DNA of 64,000 nt. Source: Cenococcum geophilum 1.58 (lineage: Eukaryota > Ascomycota > Dothideomycetes > Gloniales > Gloniaceae). The stretch lies in contig KV748222.1 of assembly GCA_001692895.1 (NCBI GenBank), forward strand, positions 278,683 to 342,682, in the 5' to 3' direction. Numbering within the stretch: the first letter of the stretch is position 1; each line of letters starts with the position of its first letter. Positions 1-10,335 of the stretch are shown in pieces. Below the pieces are notes generated by a model. The model ran no database searches, was not told where the DNA came from, and saw only the letters and a program-made list of their open reading frames with translations. Position numbers and translations under genes: made by a program.

Positions 1-640
1 TAACCACCTAACTAGGGGTTTAGGAGATATTTCTACGTCTCCTAGCTTTAACCCTTCTTCTATAGTAGTGCGTTTACTATAGAAGTGTATAAGCTCTGTT
101 TTACTAACGTTGAAACTAATAGCAGCTTCCTTAGCTTTAGACATTAGCTCTAGCGCTATTCTCTCTAGCTTTTTACAATTAGACTTGGCTGAATTTGAGG
201 TAACCGTAATTGCAAAATCGTCTATATAGCTAAGAGAGTAGGCTCCTTCTGTCTGTATGCTGCAGATATTNCNTATNTATAGTAGAAATAAAATAGGGGA
301 TATAGGCGATCCCTGTGGTATCCCTGTTTCTAGTTCTACTTTTTCTTATATTTGCCTATTAAAGGAGAGCTGTAGCTTTCTATTGCTAAGGAAAGTAGCT
401 ACCTATTGTGTAAACGCTATAGGTAGTCCTAGTTCCTTATAGATAGATAAAAGCTGGTTTTTAGAGACATGGTCAAAAGCCCCTCTTACGTCTAGGAATA
501 ACGTAGTGGCTATCCTTTGTCTAGCTTTTTTCCTACTATTTTTTGATTGGATATTATTTAGAAGTAATAAGACTGCGTCTATTGCAGACCGCTGTCTTCT
601 TCCTCCGAGAAGGAATATAATACTAGGGTAAGAGCTAGGG
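1..640 (-). mobile_element. LINE (non-LTR retrotransposon) reverse transcriptase fragment
   Basis: The minus strand reads through the core of a non-LTR reverse transcriptase. In order from high to low coordinate I see GGRRQRSAIDAVLLLLNNIQ (about 620-560), LFLDVRGAFDHVSKNQLLSI (about 505-445), GIPQGSPISPILFLLY (about 325-278) and the catalytic motif LSYIDDFAI (about 240-205), followed by the typical ISFNVSKTELIHF stretch (about 130-85). These are RT motifs of the fungal Tad1-like LINE type. The frame is nearly continuous, with stops where family members have Trp (for example before VATFLSNR), as RIP produces. The piece runs off the left edge, and its upstream side stops near 640 without endonuclease or ORF1. 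Ambiguous bases lie at 271, 273 and 277. The small plus-strand frame at 257-442 is antisense to this RT. Confidence 0.88.
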
Positions 641-729
641 CTAGACTATAAGCGAGAAGGTAGTTATGTCTAGATATAGATAACTTAAACAAATATAACC
701 ATAGAATAAGGCGTAAGAGAGAATCTTAA

Positions 730-1011
730 CTAAATAGACAGAAACTAAGTAGGCGCTTTTATTTAGATAAAGAAACCTCTAACATAAGCAATAATAATAG
801 CTTAAATAGCAATAGCTTATATGGTAACAACCGTAGAATATATAAAAGAAAATTAAAACGGACTATTATATAAACTAGACGGAAACCAAGTAGGCGCTCT
901 TATTTAAATAAAGAAACCTTTAATACAAGTAATAATAATAGCTTAGATAGCAACAGCTTATATAGTAATAACCGTAGAATATGTAAAAGAAAATTAAAAT
1001 AGGCTATTGCA
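730..1011. repeat. Tandem duplication, period about 141 bp, two copies
   Basis: Two adjacent copies share the landmarks 'aggcgct', 'aataataatagctta' and 'aaccgtagaatat'. The motif gaaactaagtaggcgct at 741 recurs as gaaaccaagtaggcgct at 882. Copies differ mainly by transitions. No coding sense was recognised. The rest of 640-1570 shows nothing identifiable. Confidence 0.75.
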
Positions 1012-1569
1012 CAAACCGGACACTAGAATAACGCTATAGCTAAGATAATAGTGGAATTTATAAGAGAAATAAAGGAAAGTAGGCGTTAAACAAATAAAAT
1101 GTTTAAAAAGGTTTTACGTTAACTACCTATATCGGCAGAGTCCTTATAAAGGGTTTATATTTAAGTTCTATATTTAATAATTTCTAGCGTTCTTTAACCA
1201 TAATAAGCTTCCTTAAGTCTTAGCTATTCCGTCTTTCCTTTGCTTATACCTATTATTAGCTAAAATAGTTATATATAAAGAGAATATATTAATTTATAGA
1301 AATACGTCTAAATAATAATATATTACTCGTTAGCAAACAATACTTTAACTAGAATTTTAGTAATTATACTATTTTAAAGGGAGAATAATTTATATAGGTA
1401 TAACACTATATAAATATTAACCCTATAGGTTTTAGGAACTAAACAATATTAAAAAAGCAAACTCTTAATAATCTCCATAAATTACATAGTTAATAAGAGA
1501 GTTAAACTTATAACCTAGAGATGGCCGTTCTAAGTTAATCTATAAGGTAATACTTTTCTTATTTCCTTA

Positions 1570-2345
1570 TTTTGCTACTTAGCAGAATTCCTTTATAATT
1601 CTTCTTACACCTAAAACCTTTAGCCAAGTTTTTATAATAATAATAGCATCCGGACTCTAAGTTAGATCACTTTTTAAGGTAGTTTTAATTAATAACTTAT
1701 TTAGCTATAGGCTATTATTACTATATAAAAGTATTTTTAGCCTAAGCACTCTAACGCCGCGTAATCGCAAATTCGCTCTTATACGCTCCGCCTAAGTATT
1801 TTTGCATTATTTGCATAAAGGAAGCTTAGCTTCTTAAAACTTTTTAGGAGTAAATAGGTAATAGTGCCTATAAGTTTAGTGTATAGCTATATCTAGGCTG
1901 CTATAAAGCATTATCATTCTAGCTAATAATAATAGTACCATACCATAATAATTAATGCCGTTAATATTCTATTAATATACTCGGAGGACGCAACCCAACT
2001 ATACTAGGTAGTTTAATAAATAATAAAATAAGGTAGATGTAGCTTAAAGAGTAAGTATAAATATTCTATATACCATTTAAAGGAAGCGCCTAGTAGATTC
2101 GTCCGTAGCGTAGACTAAAATATTAAAGAGGTTACGGCTAGAGCCTTTAGGGCTATAGAGAGTGCAAAAGTTAGGAACTATAATATATTTAGATTAGAAT
2201 ATTAAAGCTAATAGCTTTAGATATAAGCTTACTATCTATATCTACAGAAATGCCGGCGCTACTTATAATAATAATTTTACTTTTATTAAAAAGCATCTCT
2301 CTTAACGCTTTAATTTCCTTAACTAGCTTTATAGATTTAGCAAGG
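1570..2345 (-). pseudogene. SIR2-family (NAD-dependent deacetylase-like) relic
   Basis: Reading the minus strand downward from 2345 gives a decayed SIR2 catalytic domain. The nucleotide-binding start appears as SKIIIISSAGISV (about 2275-2237), equivalent to the family's K-I-V-V-x-x-GAGIS. After frame changes comes MVYRIFILTLQATSTLFYYL, then LRVYQQNINGIN (about 2000-1965), the counterpart of the conserved LRxYTQNID motif. Next is the zinc-ribbon region with LPLCKQCKNTQAERIRANLR (about 1815-1755), and finally a PDAIIII segment and LGVRRIIKEFC (about 1610-1575). The block order is that of fungal sirtuin-like proteins. Several stops and frame breaks make it a pseudogene, and the stops replace Gln or Trp codons as RIP does. 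Intact sirtuins remove acyl groups from lysines using NAD+. What this copy did is not knowable from the window. It lies downstream of another minus-strand frame (2346-3720) that may be its N-terminal part. Confidence 0.8.
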
Positions 2346-3720
2346 TTAATATACTTTGGCTACTTTAGCTAGGTCTAAAATGGCTTTAGATAGGGTTACC
2401 TTCTAAAACATTAGCGGCATAAAGCGTGTGATTTACTCTGTTTTAGAGAATAAAAGTATTTAAATATAGTAGAGTATCTTTAAACAAATAGGAGGAAAAG
2501 TAATAGGTTAAGCGGATAGTACAATATAGGCGTAAGCACACATACTTATACCCAATAATACCTAAATCCCGGCCCTAAAAGACTTTAGGCTCGGCTATAA
2601 GGTATACTTATCCTACTATATACGCCGGAACTTATAGGCTTAGAGTAAGGTATATTGCTTTAAACCCTATTAACTTCTAAATCCCTTAGATTTATAGGCA
2701 CTAAAAGAAACTATAGAGCTTGGATAGTATTAACTTACACCTACTATACCGGTTATAAATTAACCCTTACCCTATAGCGTAGGCAGCTAACAGTTACTAT
2801 AGACTTATAGCTTAGAATAATAAAAGAATTGTTTTAGTAAGGCGAGCATTTCTTAAAGTGGAGCAGCGCTTTAGCATCACCTTAACTATAAGCTAGGATA
2901 ATTTACTATTAGTTTAGTAGTAAGTAAGGGCTGGCGTTAGGATATAATATAGGGCTTAAGAGGTAAAAATAAGGTTATATTAGCAACCCCTTTTACAACC
3001 AAACGTATAACTAAATAATTAGCTAGACTAACTATTAAACTAGGATTAGGATATACTAATTAGGGAGGTCTTTTGGGTTAGTTTTAGGAAGTAAATATAT
3101 ATAATAGATACCGGCTAATACCTTCTAATAACTATAAATAGAAAGCTAGCTTAACTTATATTAGACTTAAAGCCATATAAATAAAATGCTAGTAAGACTG
3201 CGTAAACACCCTACTTATAAACGCTATATTAGGCGTTAGGGCTAGAGGATATCTATATAACTTAGTAACCTATAGATATAATACTATACTAATAGAAGAA
3301 GCAACCTTAAAACAAATAAAACTAAAAGTATACCACTAGTGGCGTCGCCCCTTAATAGATAGGCTTCTAAGAGTATTATCTATATACGTTAAATAGGGGC
3401 AAACGGTATCTAGCCACTCTATCCTCTAAGCATCCTTTACGTTTATAGGTATAGCGAGATTATATAATATGCCAATCTCTTATATATTATAATAGGATTT
3501 AAGGGAACCTAGACCTCGCAGACCTTAATAAACTAGTTAGATCTATATCCTTAAGTAGGGGTCTAACGGCCTACTAAGCTATCTTATAAGCAGCTAGAAT
3601 AACCTAGTATACTAAAAGCGCCTTAGTCGGATTTAATATTATAGCTTACAGAATTGCCGCACCTAGGATGGCGATTTTATTAGTTAAGATAGGGATTTAT
3701 AAATAATAGCTTTTTAATAT
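2346..3720 (-). pseudogene. Unidentified decayed coding frame upstream of the SIR2 relic
   Basis: The minus strand gives one largely continuous frame, interrupted only by TAA/TAG, for about 1.3 kb just upstream of the SIR2 relic and ending next to its start. Readable stretches include EMLALLKQFFYYSKL (about 2850) and WLDTVCPYLTYIDNTLRSLS (about 3400). I recognise no domain. It may be the N-terminal portion of the same protein or a separate gene. TGA is rare here for compositional reasons, so an open-looking frame is weak evidence. Confidence 0.3.
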
Positions 3721-3972
3721 AGCACGTCTTAACCTAATGGCTTTTCTGGACCCTAGCTTAATTTAATAGTTATATAAGCCACTAAAAGCGAGATATAAGA
3801 CAGCTTCTACAGCTAAATAGCCCTAAGGCTTATATTCTATAACTCTCCCTAGTATAAATTATATAATAGCTAATAATCGCTCTTATAGGCACTATTATAT
3901 ACGGCCGCCATTAGCCCCTTACTAGGTTTCTATATATAGCGTAATCCTTTAACTAAATCCCTTAGTATAATA

Positions 3973-3996
3973 TTTTAATATCCTAGGATATTAAAA
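3973..3996. repeat. 24-bp perfect palindrome shared with 42747-42770
   Basis: TTTTAATATCCTAGGATATTAAAA is a perfect palindrome. It is followed by ggcctataggttacatatata, and nearly the same about 45-bp block occurs in opposite orientation at 42725-42770. Nothing else is clearly shared between the two sites, so it could be the end of a dispersed element or a coincidence of low complexity. Confidence 0.5.
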
Positions 3997-4229
3997 GGCC
4001 TATAGGTTACATATATATATATACCCTTAATTAAATTTTTTTCTCGCCACTCCTACTATTATTATATATTTATATAATAGCAACTAATCTTTATTTCCTA
4101 CTATTTGCCTTTAATATATCCTACTATAATAAGATTTAATAATTTACCGGCCTCGGTAAGTGTAGAGGTAATAGTTATCTAGGAAAAGCCCCTTAATTAA
4201 TAGGTAGAAATAGAGAACAACTATTATAG

Positions 4230-7200
4230 CTAGCGCGCCTTTTATATATAGTTTAGGAGGGGAGCTAATTATAAATAGAGGCAGATTGAGATACTAGTAA
4301 GTAGTAAATATAAACTTATACTAAAGCTTTTAGAAAAATTCGTCGCTAAGATTAGCTTAGATATAATAACTAAAATTTAGGTTTAACTAAAGGTATATAA
4401 AGGCCCTTTACTAAAAACGGATTATATTTTAGAAATCTCACTATAAACTAGCCTAGTTCCGTTAAATTATTCGCAATTTATATAAAAAGCCCCTAATACT
4501 GCTTAATTCTTAACTACTACTATCCTAAAATATGGCTATATAAATAACGGTAGGGATAATATTTAGGATAAAAGCGTAAAGCATATAAGACGCAAGACTA
4601 TATTATATAAAGATCTTTCCTATAAACCTTTAAAGTCTACTAAGGTTAAAACCGGGGAAGTAAAAGATCTAGGTAAGGTTAATCTATAGCAAACTAAAAG
4701 CAGTCTTAACTATATAGATTACTAAGTTTTTCCAGGGCCTTATAATACGTCGGTTAATACGGAAAACTATTAAGTAGCTCTTAGGGATTACAATACTGGT
4801 AGTAAAGTTTAATAAAGTGCTACTAAGTCTCCGGAGCTAGGTAAAGGTATATAGGGTAGTAAGGCCAAGCTATATATAAGTAAAGATATTTAGATCGCTA
4901 TAGAAGATTCTACTAGAGCAGAAATAGCGATAGATCGCTAAGAGGTAGGTAGAATATTTATAAAGGAAGTAACCCCAGAAGCTAAAAACCCTAGAGTATT
5001 AAATAAAGGCGGAGATTAAACTAATCTGGTGGGAACGTATACTACACAACCTTAAGAACCTCCCATTAAAACAGCAGCGCTAGTTACACCAGCGTAATAG
5101 ATAGATAAAAATGTTTTTATCTCTTCTAAAACAAAAGAGATCTATAGAAAAAAGATATTAATATTAATTAAGAGTATTTCTTTATCGCCTAGCCTTTCTA
5201 TAGCTTTAAATTTAACAAAGGTCACTATAATAAGGGACATAATCGTTAAATCAGCCTAGGTTATTTATAGGTTTAGCAAGTATTAATACGGGGTTTCGAA
5301 AACGGTTTATATAAGGATTCTATAAACAATGCAAGTTAGTTATAAGGAGCCTTTAAACCCGCCAAACTTAGGTAAGTAGTTAGACGGCTCTATATAGATA
5401 TAGGTACTAAAAGCGGAATGGGTCCAAAACTAAAAGATTATAATATTTAATATATTGGAGTATATTAGAGCTTAGGAGTAGTATAATACTTAGGTTAAAC
5501 TAACCTAACCTATAATCTATACTAAAAAGAACAAGCCGGTAGATTGTAGAGGTATAGTAATTTATATACTAAATAAAATATAAGGTCTCCTAATAATAAA
5601 TAATCAATATAGGAAATGCATTAAAAATGTGGGGAAAATAACTCTTAAAGAAAAGAGGAATAAATCTTGCGACTTAGCAGACGATAGTATTATAGAGAAA
5701 AATACTTAGCTAATAAGGAGGCGAATTAATATATAACTTAGTAGAGGGAATAAGCTAAGTATAAAGCTTATTAAAGAGCTTAGCTTAGGTATACTCTTCA
5801 GTCTAAAGATTTAGTAAGTAGTGTAACCTTAAACCCTCACTAGCTACTAGCACTCGCTTTAAATAGGAAGTATACTAAAATAAAGACGAAATAACTTAAT
5901 AGTCTTATTAAAGATACTAAAGCGAACTTAAACTATATACAGCTGCTCTAAATCCTAGGTTAATAGTTAGAGGTATTAATAAATAAAGGAAAGCCTAACC
6001 TTAATACTCTATTTAGTTTACTAAGAGTAAAGACTCTAGTTTTGGAAGAAGAGTATAAGGAGCTAACTACTACCTTTACTTTAGAAGCGGTAAGTTAGTA
6101 ATATAGAAATAGCCTATATATTAACTAAGTAATTTCTAACATAGGGATCGACACTAAAGGGATCTTTAGGTGCCGCTGTTAATTATTTAATTAAGAAAGT
6201 TAGCACTAAAGTTATAGGTAAGCAAAAGCTTAAGAAAGATAATAGTATTACAATTAATAGTGGAATAGAGTTGCCCTATAATATACTTAATAGGCTTTAC
6301 CAAGATAAATAGTTTAACAGTTAGCTCTTAATAGCTAGAATAGTAATATTGGACAAACTATATTTTATAAGATACGGTTATAGTATTCTACTAAAATAGT
6401 TTAAGCTATTTAGCAGAAGTGGTAAAATAAGACGCGTTATAAAGCCTCTTGCGGGTTAGAGAAAAAAATTAAAGCGTTCCGTATAGAGGCCTAAGGATAG
6501 TAAGGGGGAGAAATACTGCTAATTTATTTCTGCCTACTAAACTATAATAGTAACCACTTTACATTACTAGAGATAAACGAGTAAGAGGAAAAAATCTATT
6601 ACTATAACTTAATAGTAAGTAAAAGTGTTATTAATAGTATAGAGAGGTTAAGTCGAGTTAGAAAATTAGTATAGGTAAGTTAGCTTTAGTATTTAAAACC
6701 CCCTAAAGCTAACGCTAAGGTAGGAAGAGTTTGGCTATTTAGAATTTAAATATATTAAGGCGGTAAGTACTAAAACGCTAGACGAAATTCTTATAAAGCT
6801 AATATCGACTTTAGAACAGCCTACCCCTTAATAAAAAGATATATTAAGCTACGGTCCAATAGTTATAAGGAACTCAGCGTATTAAATAAACAGTTTTTAA
6901 GTTAATAATTAGCATAATAAGTTAGATCTAGAGCGCTTAAGAATAGATATTATTAAAGCCTTTAAGACATATATATTAAACAACGCTCTATAGTAAAAGA
7001 GAGCGGGAAACTTAGCTAAGTTAAATAGCATAAACGTCGTACTAAAGGATAATTTGATAAAAGCTATTATAAATGTATATAGGAGATCGAAACGGCTAAA
7101 GGCGTAATAGCTGTAGGAGGGGGTTATAAAGAATGCTAAGTATTAGTATATTGGGAATACGTTAGAAGCTCTAAAGCTTAGTATAATGTATAAACCATTT
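4230..7200 (+). pseudogene. Unidentified long decayed coding region
   Basis: A plus-strand frame broken almost only by TAA/TAG can be followed with a few frame changes for nearly 3 kb. Readable parts are polar and include Lys/Glu/Asn-rich stretches, for example VFPGPYNTSVNTENY (about 4730), SATKSPELGKGI (about 4820) and EVGRIFIKEVTPEAKNPRVL (about 4945). A later part (about 6910-7180) reads DLERLRIDIIKAFKTYILNN and NVVLKDNLIKAIINVYRRSK. I recognise no family. It is divergently arranged with the SIR2 relic. Given the compositional shortage of TGA, coding origin is plausible but unproven. Confidence 0.35.
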
Positions 7201-7529
7201 ATAAACACTAAAAATCCTCTTTTTAAGCTTTTTACTAGCTTGGTTTTAATTTACAGTACCTCTAATTTAAATTCCCTAAATATATTAAAGTCTATAGCTC
7301 TATTTTAAATAGAGTAGGTAGACTATTAGTAGAATAAATAAGCCAAATAGTATAATTATCCCAAATTACTGCGTTAAAGCACTCTTTAATATATAAGTTA
7401 CGCCCTTCCCTATTATATAAATAAAATCCTTAGCTTATATAGAACCTAACTTCCTCTATAACTATAAGATTAGTAGCCGTTCTAATATCTCTCTAGTTAC
7501 TATTTTTCTAAAGCATAATTAATATACTC

Positions 7530-8260
7530 TTAATATTCTAGAATAATATTAGCTTAACATTATTATATAATAAGAGGCTTTAATACCTTCTCTAGGCTTA
7601 GTATAATTAAACTTAATTATATAAGCAATTTTAATATAAATACTTCTGCTTCCTCTCCAATTCTACTATCCCTCTTTAAACTACGCCGTTTATCTTCCTC
7701 AGCCCATATAAACCGCTTTAATTAGTATTATTTAGAATCCCACTCTTATCTAAAATTGTAAGAATCCCGCTCCTAGCTATCTTCCCTTATAGATTAAGCC
7801 AGCTCTAGTTAGTATTATTTAGAATTATAAGAATCTCGCTCTCTTCTAAAATTATAAGAATCTTGCTTTTGTTTATCTTCCCTTATAAGCAACAGAGACC
7901 AAACTCGCTTTCTTTAGCCTTAGAGGGCCATATCTCTTATCTTAGTATCCTAATCTAAGTTACCTAGCGCCGTTTGGCCTTAGAGTGCAATATCTACCAT
8001 CTTGGTATTCTAATCTAAGTTATCTAAAGCTAGTCGGTCTTAAAGTATTTTATCTAGTATATTAGCATTCTAAGCTAAATTTAAAGATATTACCTTGTTA
8101 TCCAAATCTTAAGATAATATTTTGCTCTCCAAATCTAGAGATATTATATCACTATCTTTACTTAGCGACGCTATTTTATAGTCTAAGTTTGCGTATATAG
8201 GACCTAGCCGCTTATTATCTCTAGGGCCTAATTTATAGTACTAGAAGCTAATATCAGTAC
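7530..8260 (-). pseudogene. Decayed coiled-coil-like coding region with a 60-bp (20-residue) repeat
   Basis: At 7919-8080 a 60-bp unit is tandemly repeated about 2.7 times (7919-7978, 7979-8038, then a partial copy). In the minus strand it encodes a 20-residue repeat with Leu/Asp/Lys heptad-like spacing, for example around NTKMVDIAL. Reading on to about 7530 gives charged helix-like sequence (IREDKQKQDSYNFRRERDSY). Units of 60 bp keep frame, which favours a coding origin. No named family was recognised. It ends about 150 bp before the solo LTR at 8408. Confidence 0.4.
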
Positions 8261-8407
8261 TTTTAAAAAAAGCAAAATAAACAGATTTTTAAATAAAAAG
8301 GGAGCTAATAGACTTTCCTTTACCAATTATTAGCTTATTTAGGAGATTAAAGAATAAATAGTGCCGGTTATAATTATAAGCTTTCGCCTAATACCTACCG
8401 TACTAAC

Positions 8408-8651
8408 TGTCACGGGACTTACACGTTCTCACGTCTCTGCGCGCTTTAACGTTCTTAACCCTTGCTCACGTTCGTCCCGAGACACCTACGCACATTCCCC
8501 TATAACCCCTATTTATACCCGTACCTAACCTGTTCTATTTCTGTATCTAAATGTCTTTGTATTAACCACGCATAGTTACGCGTACGTAGCCTTCTTTAAT
8601 TACTACCCTGTTTAGTATATTGTATTCCAGCTCATGCCCACTTCCGTGACA
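8408..8651. mobile_element. Solo LTR, 244 bp, with 5-bp target duplication
   Basis: The segment begins TGTCACGGG and ends TCCGTGACA, an 8-bp perfect inverted end TGTCACGG. It is flanked on both sides by CTAAC (8403-8407 and 8652-8656). TG...CA ends plus a 5-bp duplication are what a Gypsy/Copia-type LTR leaves after LTR-LTR recombination. It is visibly richer in GC and CpA/TpG than its surroundings, so it probably arrived after most local RIP or was too short to be mutated. No internal region or partner LTR of this family is present in the window. Confidence 0.8.
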
Positions 8652-8769
8652 CTAACACTCTATAGCTTCGCCTTAACCATTAACTATTATAAGTAGTCTT
8701 AAATTAGGGGGTGATATTTTTTTAGCGGATTAATATATTCTAATTATCTTACGTATAAATCTTTCAAAA

Positions 8770-10190
8770 TCGTCTTAATTATACTTAAAAAAAATCTGGT
8801 TTTTAACTATATAGTAAAGCTTCCCGTGCTTTCTTATTATTAGGGCTTAAAAGCCTTAGCCTATAGATCTTATCAGATTTAAAGCCTAATTTATAGGCTA
8901 AATTGCCTAATTAATACTATCTCTTAGGGTCCGGTGTTTAAGGCGCTAGGGCGGCCGCTCCATTTTCTTTTAAGAGGCACTCTCTTATTAATTTAAACAC
9001 ATATCTTATAATACTTAAATATATTACCTAAAAACCAATATTAATCCGCTGAGTTATATCTCTAGGATATTCCCTAAAATTAAATTTAGAAATTTATAGA
9101 ATTAGCATATCTTCCCTCTAATTTACTCTAAAATAGGTATACTTAGCGGCCTAACTAAGAGTGCCTTTAAAACGTTTATTAGAAGTCCTAAATAGCTATT
9201 ATATAATCTTAACGTAAGGACTTAGATAGTTAAAGTTGCGCTAAAAACTATATAGGGAAGGAATTAGATATTTAAATTCGCTTAGCTTCTTTAAGACATC
9301 CTATCGCTTAAACTAATCTTTAACTAATTAAAAGATCCGATATTTACACATTAGCCGCTCTAAAAAGCTAAAGTCTTCCTAAGAAACTCCTAGGGCTCTT
9401 AGTTAAAGATAATATACGTCTATCTAATCTAATCTAGCCATTAAATCTTTATTTCTGTTTAAAATTTTCCTCTAAGTAGTTTGTATATACTTAAGATAGT
9501 ATATAACTTACTTATTAAAGGTTAAGAGATATAAAAAAGGGCTAAGTAATACTCACCTCGTCACTTTTTATAGCTATAATCTTATACTATTTACCGATTT
9601 TAAGGTCTTCTAGCAAGGTAGAAATAAATTAAAGATAATTAAGTACCGCACTAAATTGCTTATGTTTAATTACTCTCTTTAGTATATCTTATTTACACTT
9701 ACTAAGGCAAGCCCACTACTCTACTTTTATAAACTTGTTCTCGGATTTATAATCTTAAATTTTAAGATATATTTCTCCGTTAGAAAAGTTTTTAAAATTA
9801 AAATATTCTTTAATTAAAGTCCTCCTTGCTTCTTAACTAAGATCTAGACAGATAGTTAGTAACTATAAAGAATAATACTAATATAGGACAATTACTATTA
9901 GAATAGAGATTAACTATCTACTATTTATCTATAGGTTTAAGGCTCCTTAGCTCTTTTATAGCCTAGATACAGTATTTTCTATATAAACATTTAAGATAGA
10001 AGTTAGAAGGGAATTTTAGCTCTAGTAGAACTTCTTTAGGATTATTAATAAGTTTATTAAGGGTAATCCCTAATTACGCGATTACATTCTAAAGGTTATA
10101 CGTATTAATAACTACAAGTACCTAATTTTTAGCTTCTAACTAATAGCATCCTTTACGAAGTATTATAAGGCAGTATTGCTAGGGTGTATG
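8770..10190 (-). pseudogene. DUF3723-family relic (Starship-associated accessory gene)
   Basis: The minus strand carries an almost complete, collinear run of DUF3723 motifs. From the N-terminal side: ALYYFVKDAI (about 10175-10145), SILIVIVLYQYYSL (about 9910), RRTLIKEYFNFKNFSNGEI (about 9835-9778), LMARLD (about 9450), QLRALGVS and FSFLERLMCKYRIF (about 9400-9330), LFRTSNKRFKGTLS (about 9190-9150), FREYPRDITQRINIGF (about 9080-9035), and a C-terminal LGNLAYKLGFKSDKIYRL (about 8920-8860). In-frame stops replace Gln or Trp at expected family positions, typical of RIP. The N-terminus is cut near 10190, where a 145-bp GC-normal patch and then Gypsy A begin. DUF3723 proteins have no established biochemical role. 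They recur as cargo in Starship giant transposons and in repeat-rich regions of ascomycetes. Family assignment rests on remembered motifs. Confidence 0.83.
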
Positions 10191-10335
10191 ATAGGGAGTA
10201 GGTAAGCCGAGCATGAGTTACATAGGGAGTCGATGGAAGAGGACGATATAGTAATGAGGGTAGGCAATAGCCTAAGTACAGAGAGACAAACCGATAAGGG
10301 AAAGGGCTGCAAGCCCGAGGAGCTTATAAGGAGGT
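10191..10335. other. GC-normal junction segment between the DUF3723 relic and Gypsy A
   Basis: About 145 bp with ordinary CpA/TpG content (for example gtaagccgagcatgag and gcaagcccgaggagc) separates two RIP-decayed sequences, each truncated at this point. No ORF, inverted ends or recognisable motif was found. It marks a breakpoint or filler DNA. Confidence 0.5.

Noticed and set aside
257-442. Plus-strand 61-residue frame
   Set aside because: Antisense to the LINE reverse transcriptase, which has recognisable motifs on the minus strand.
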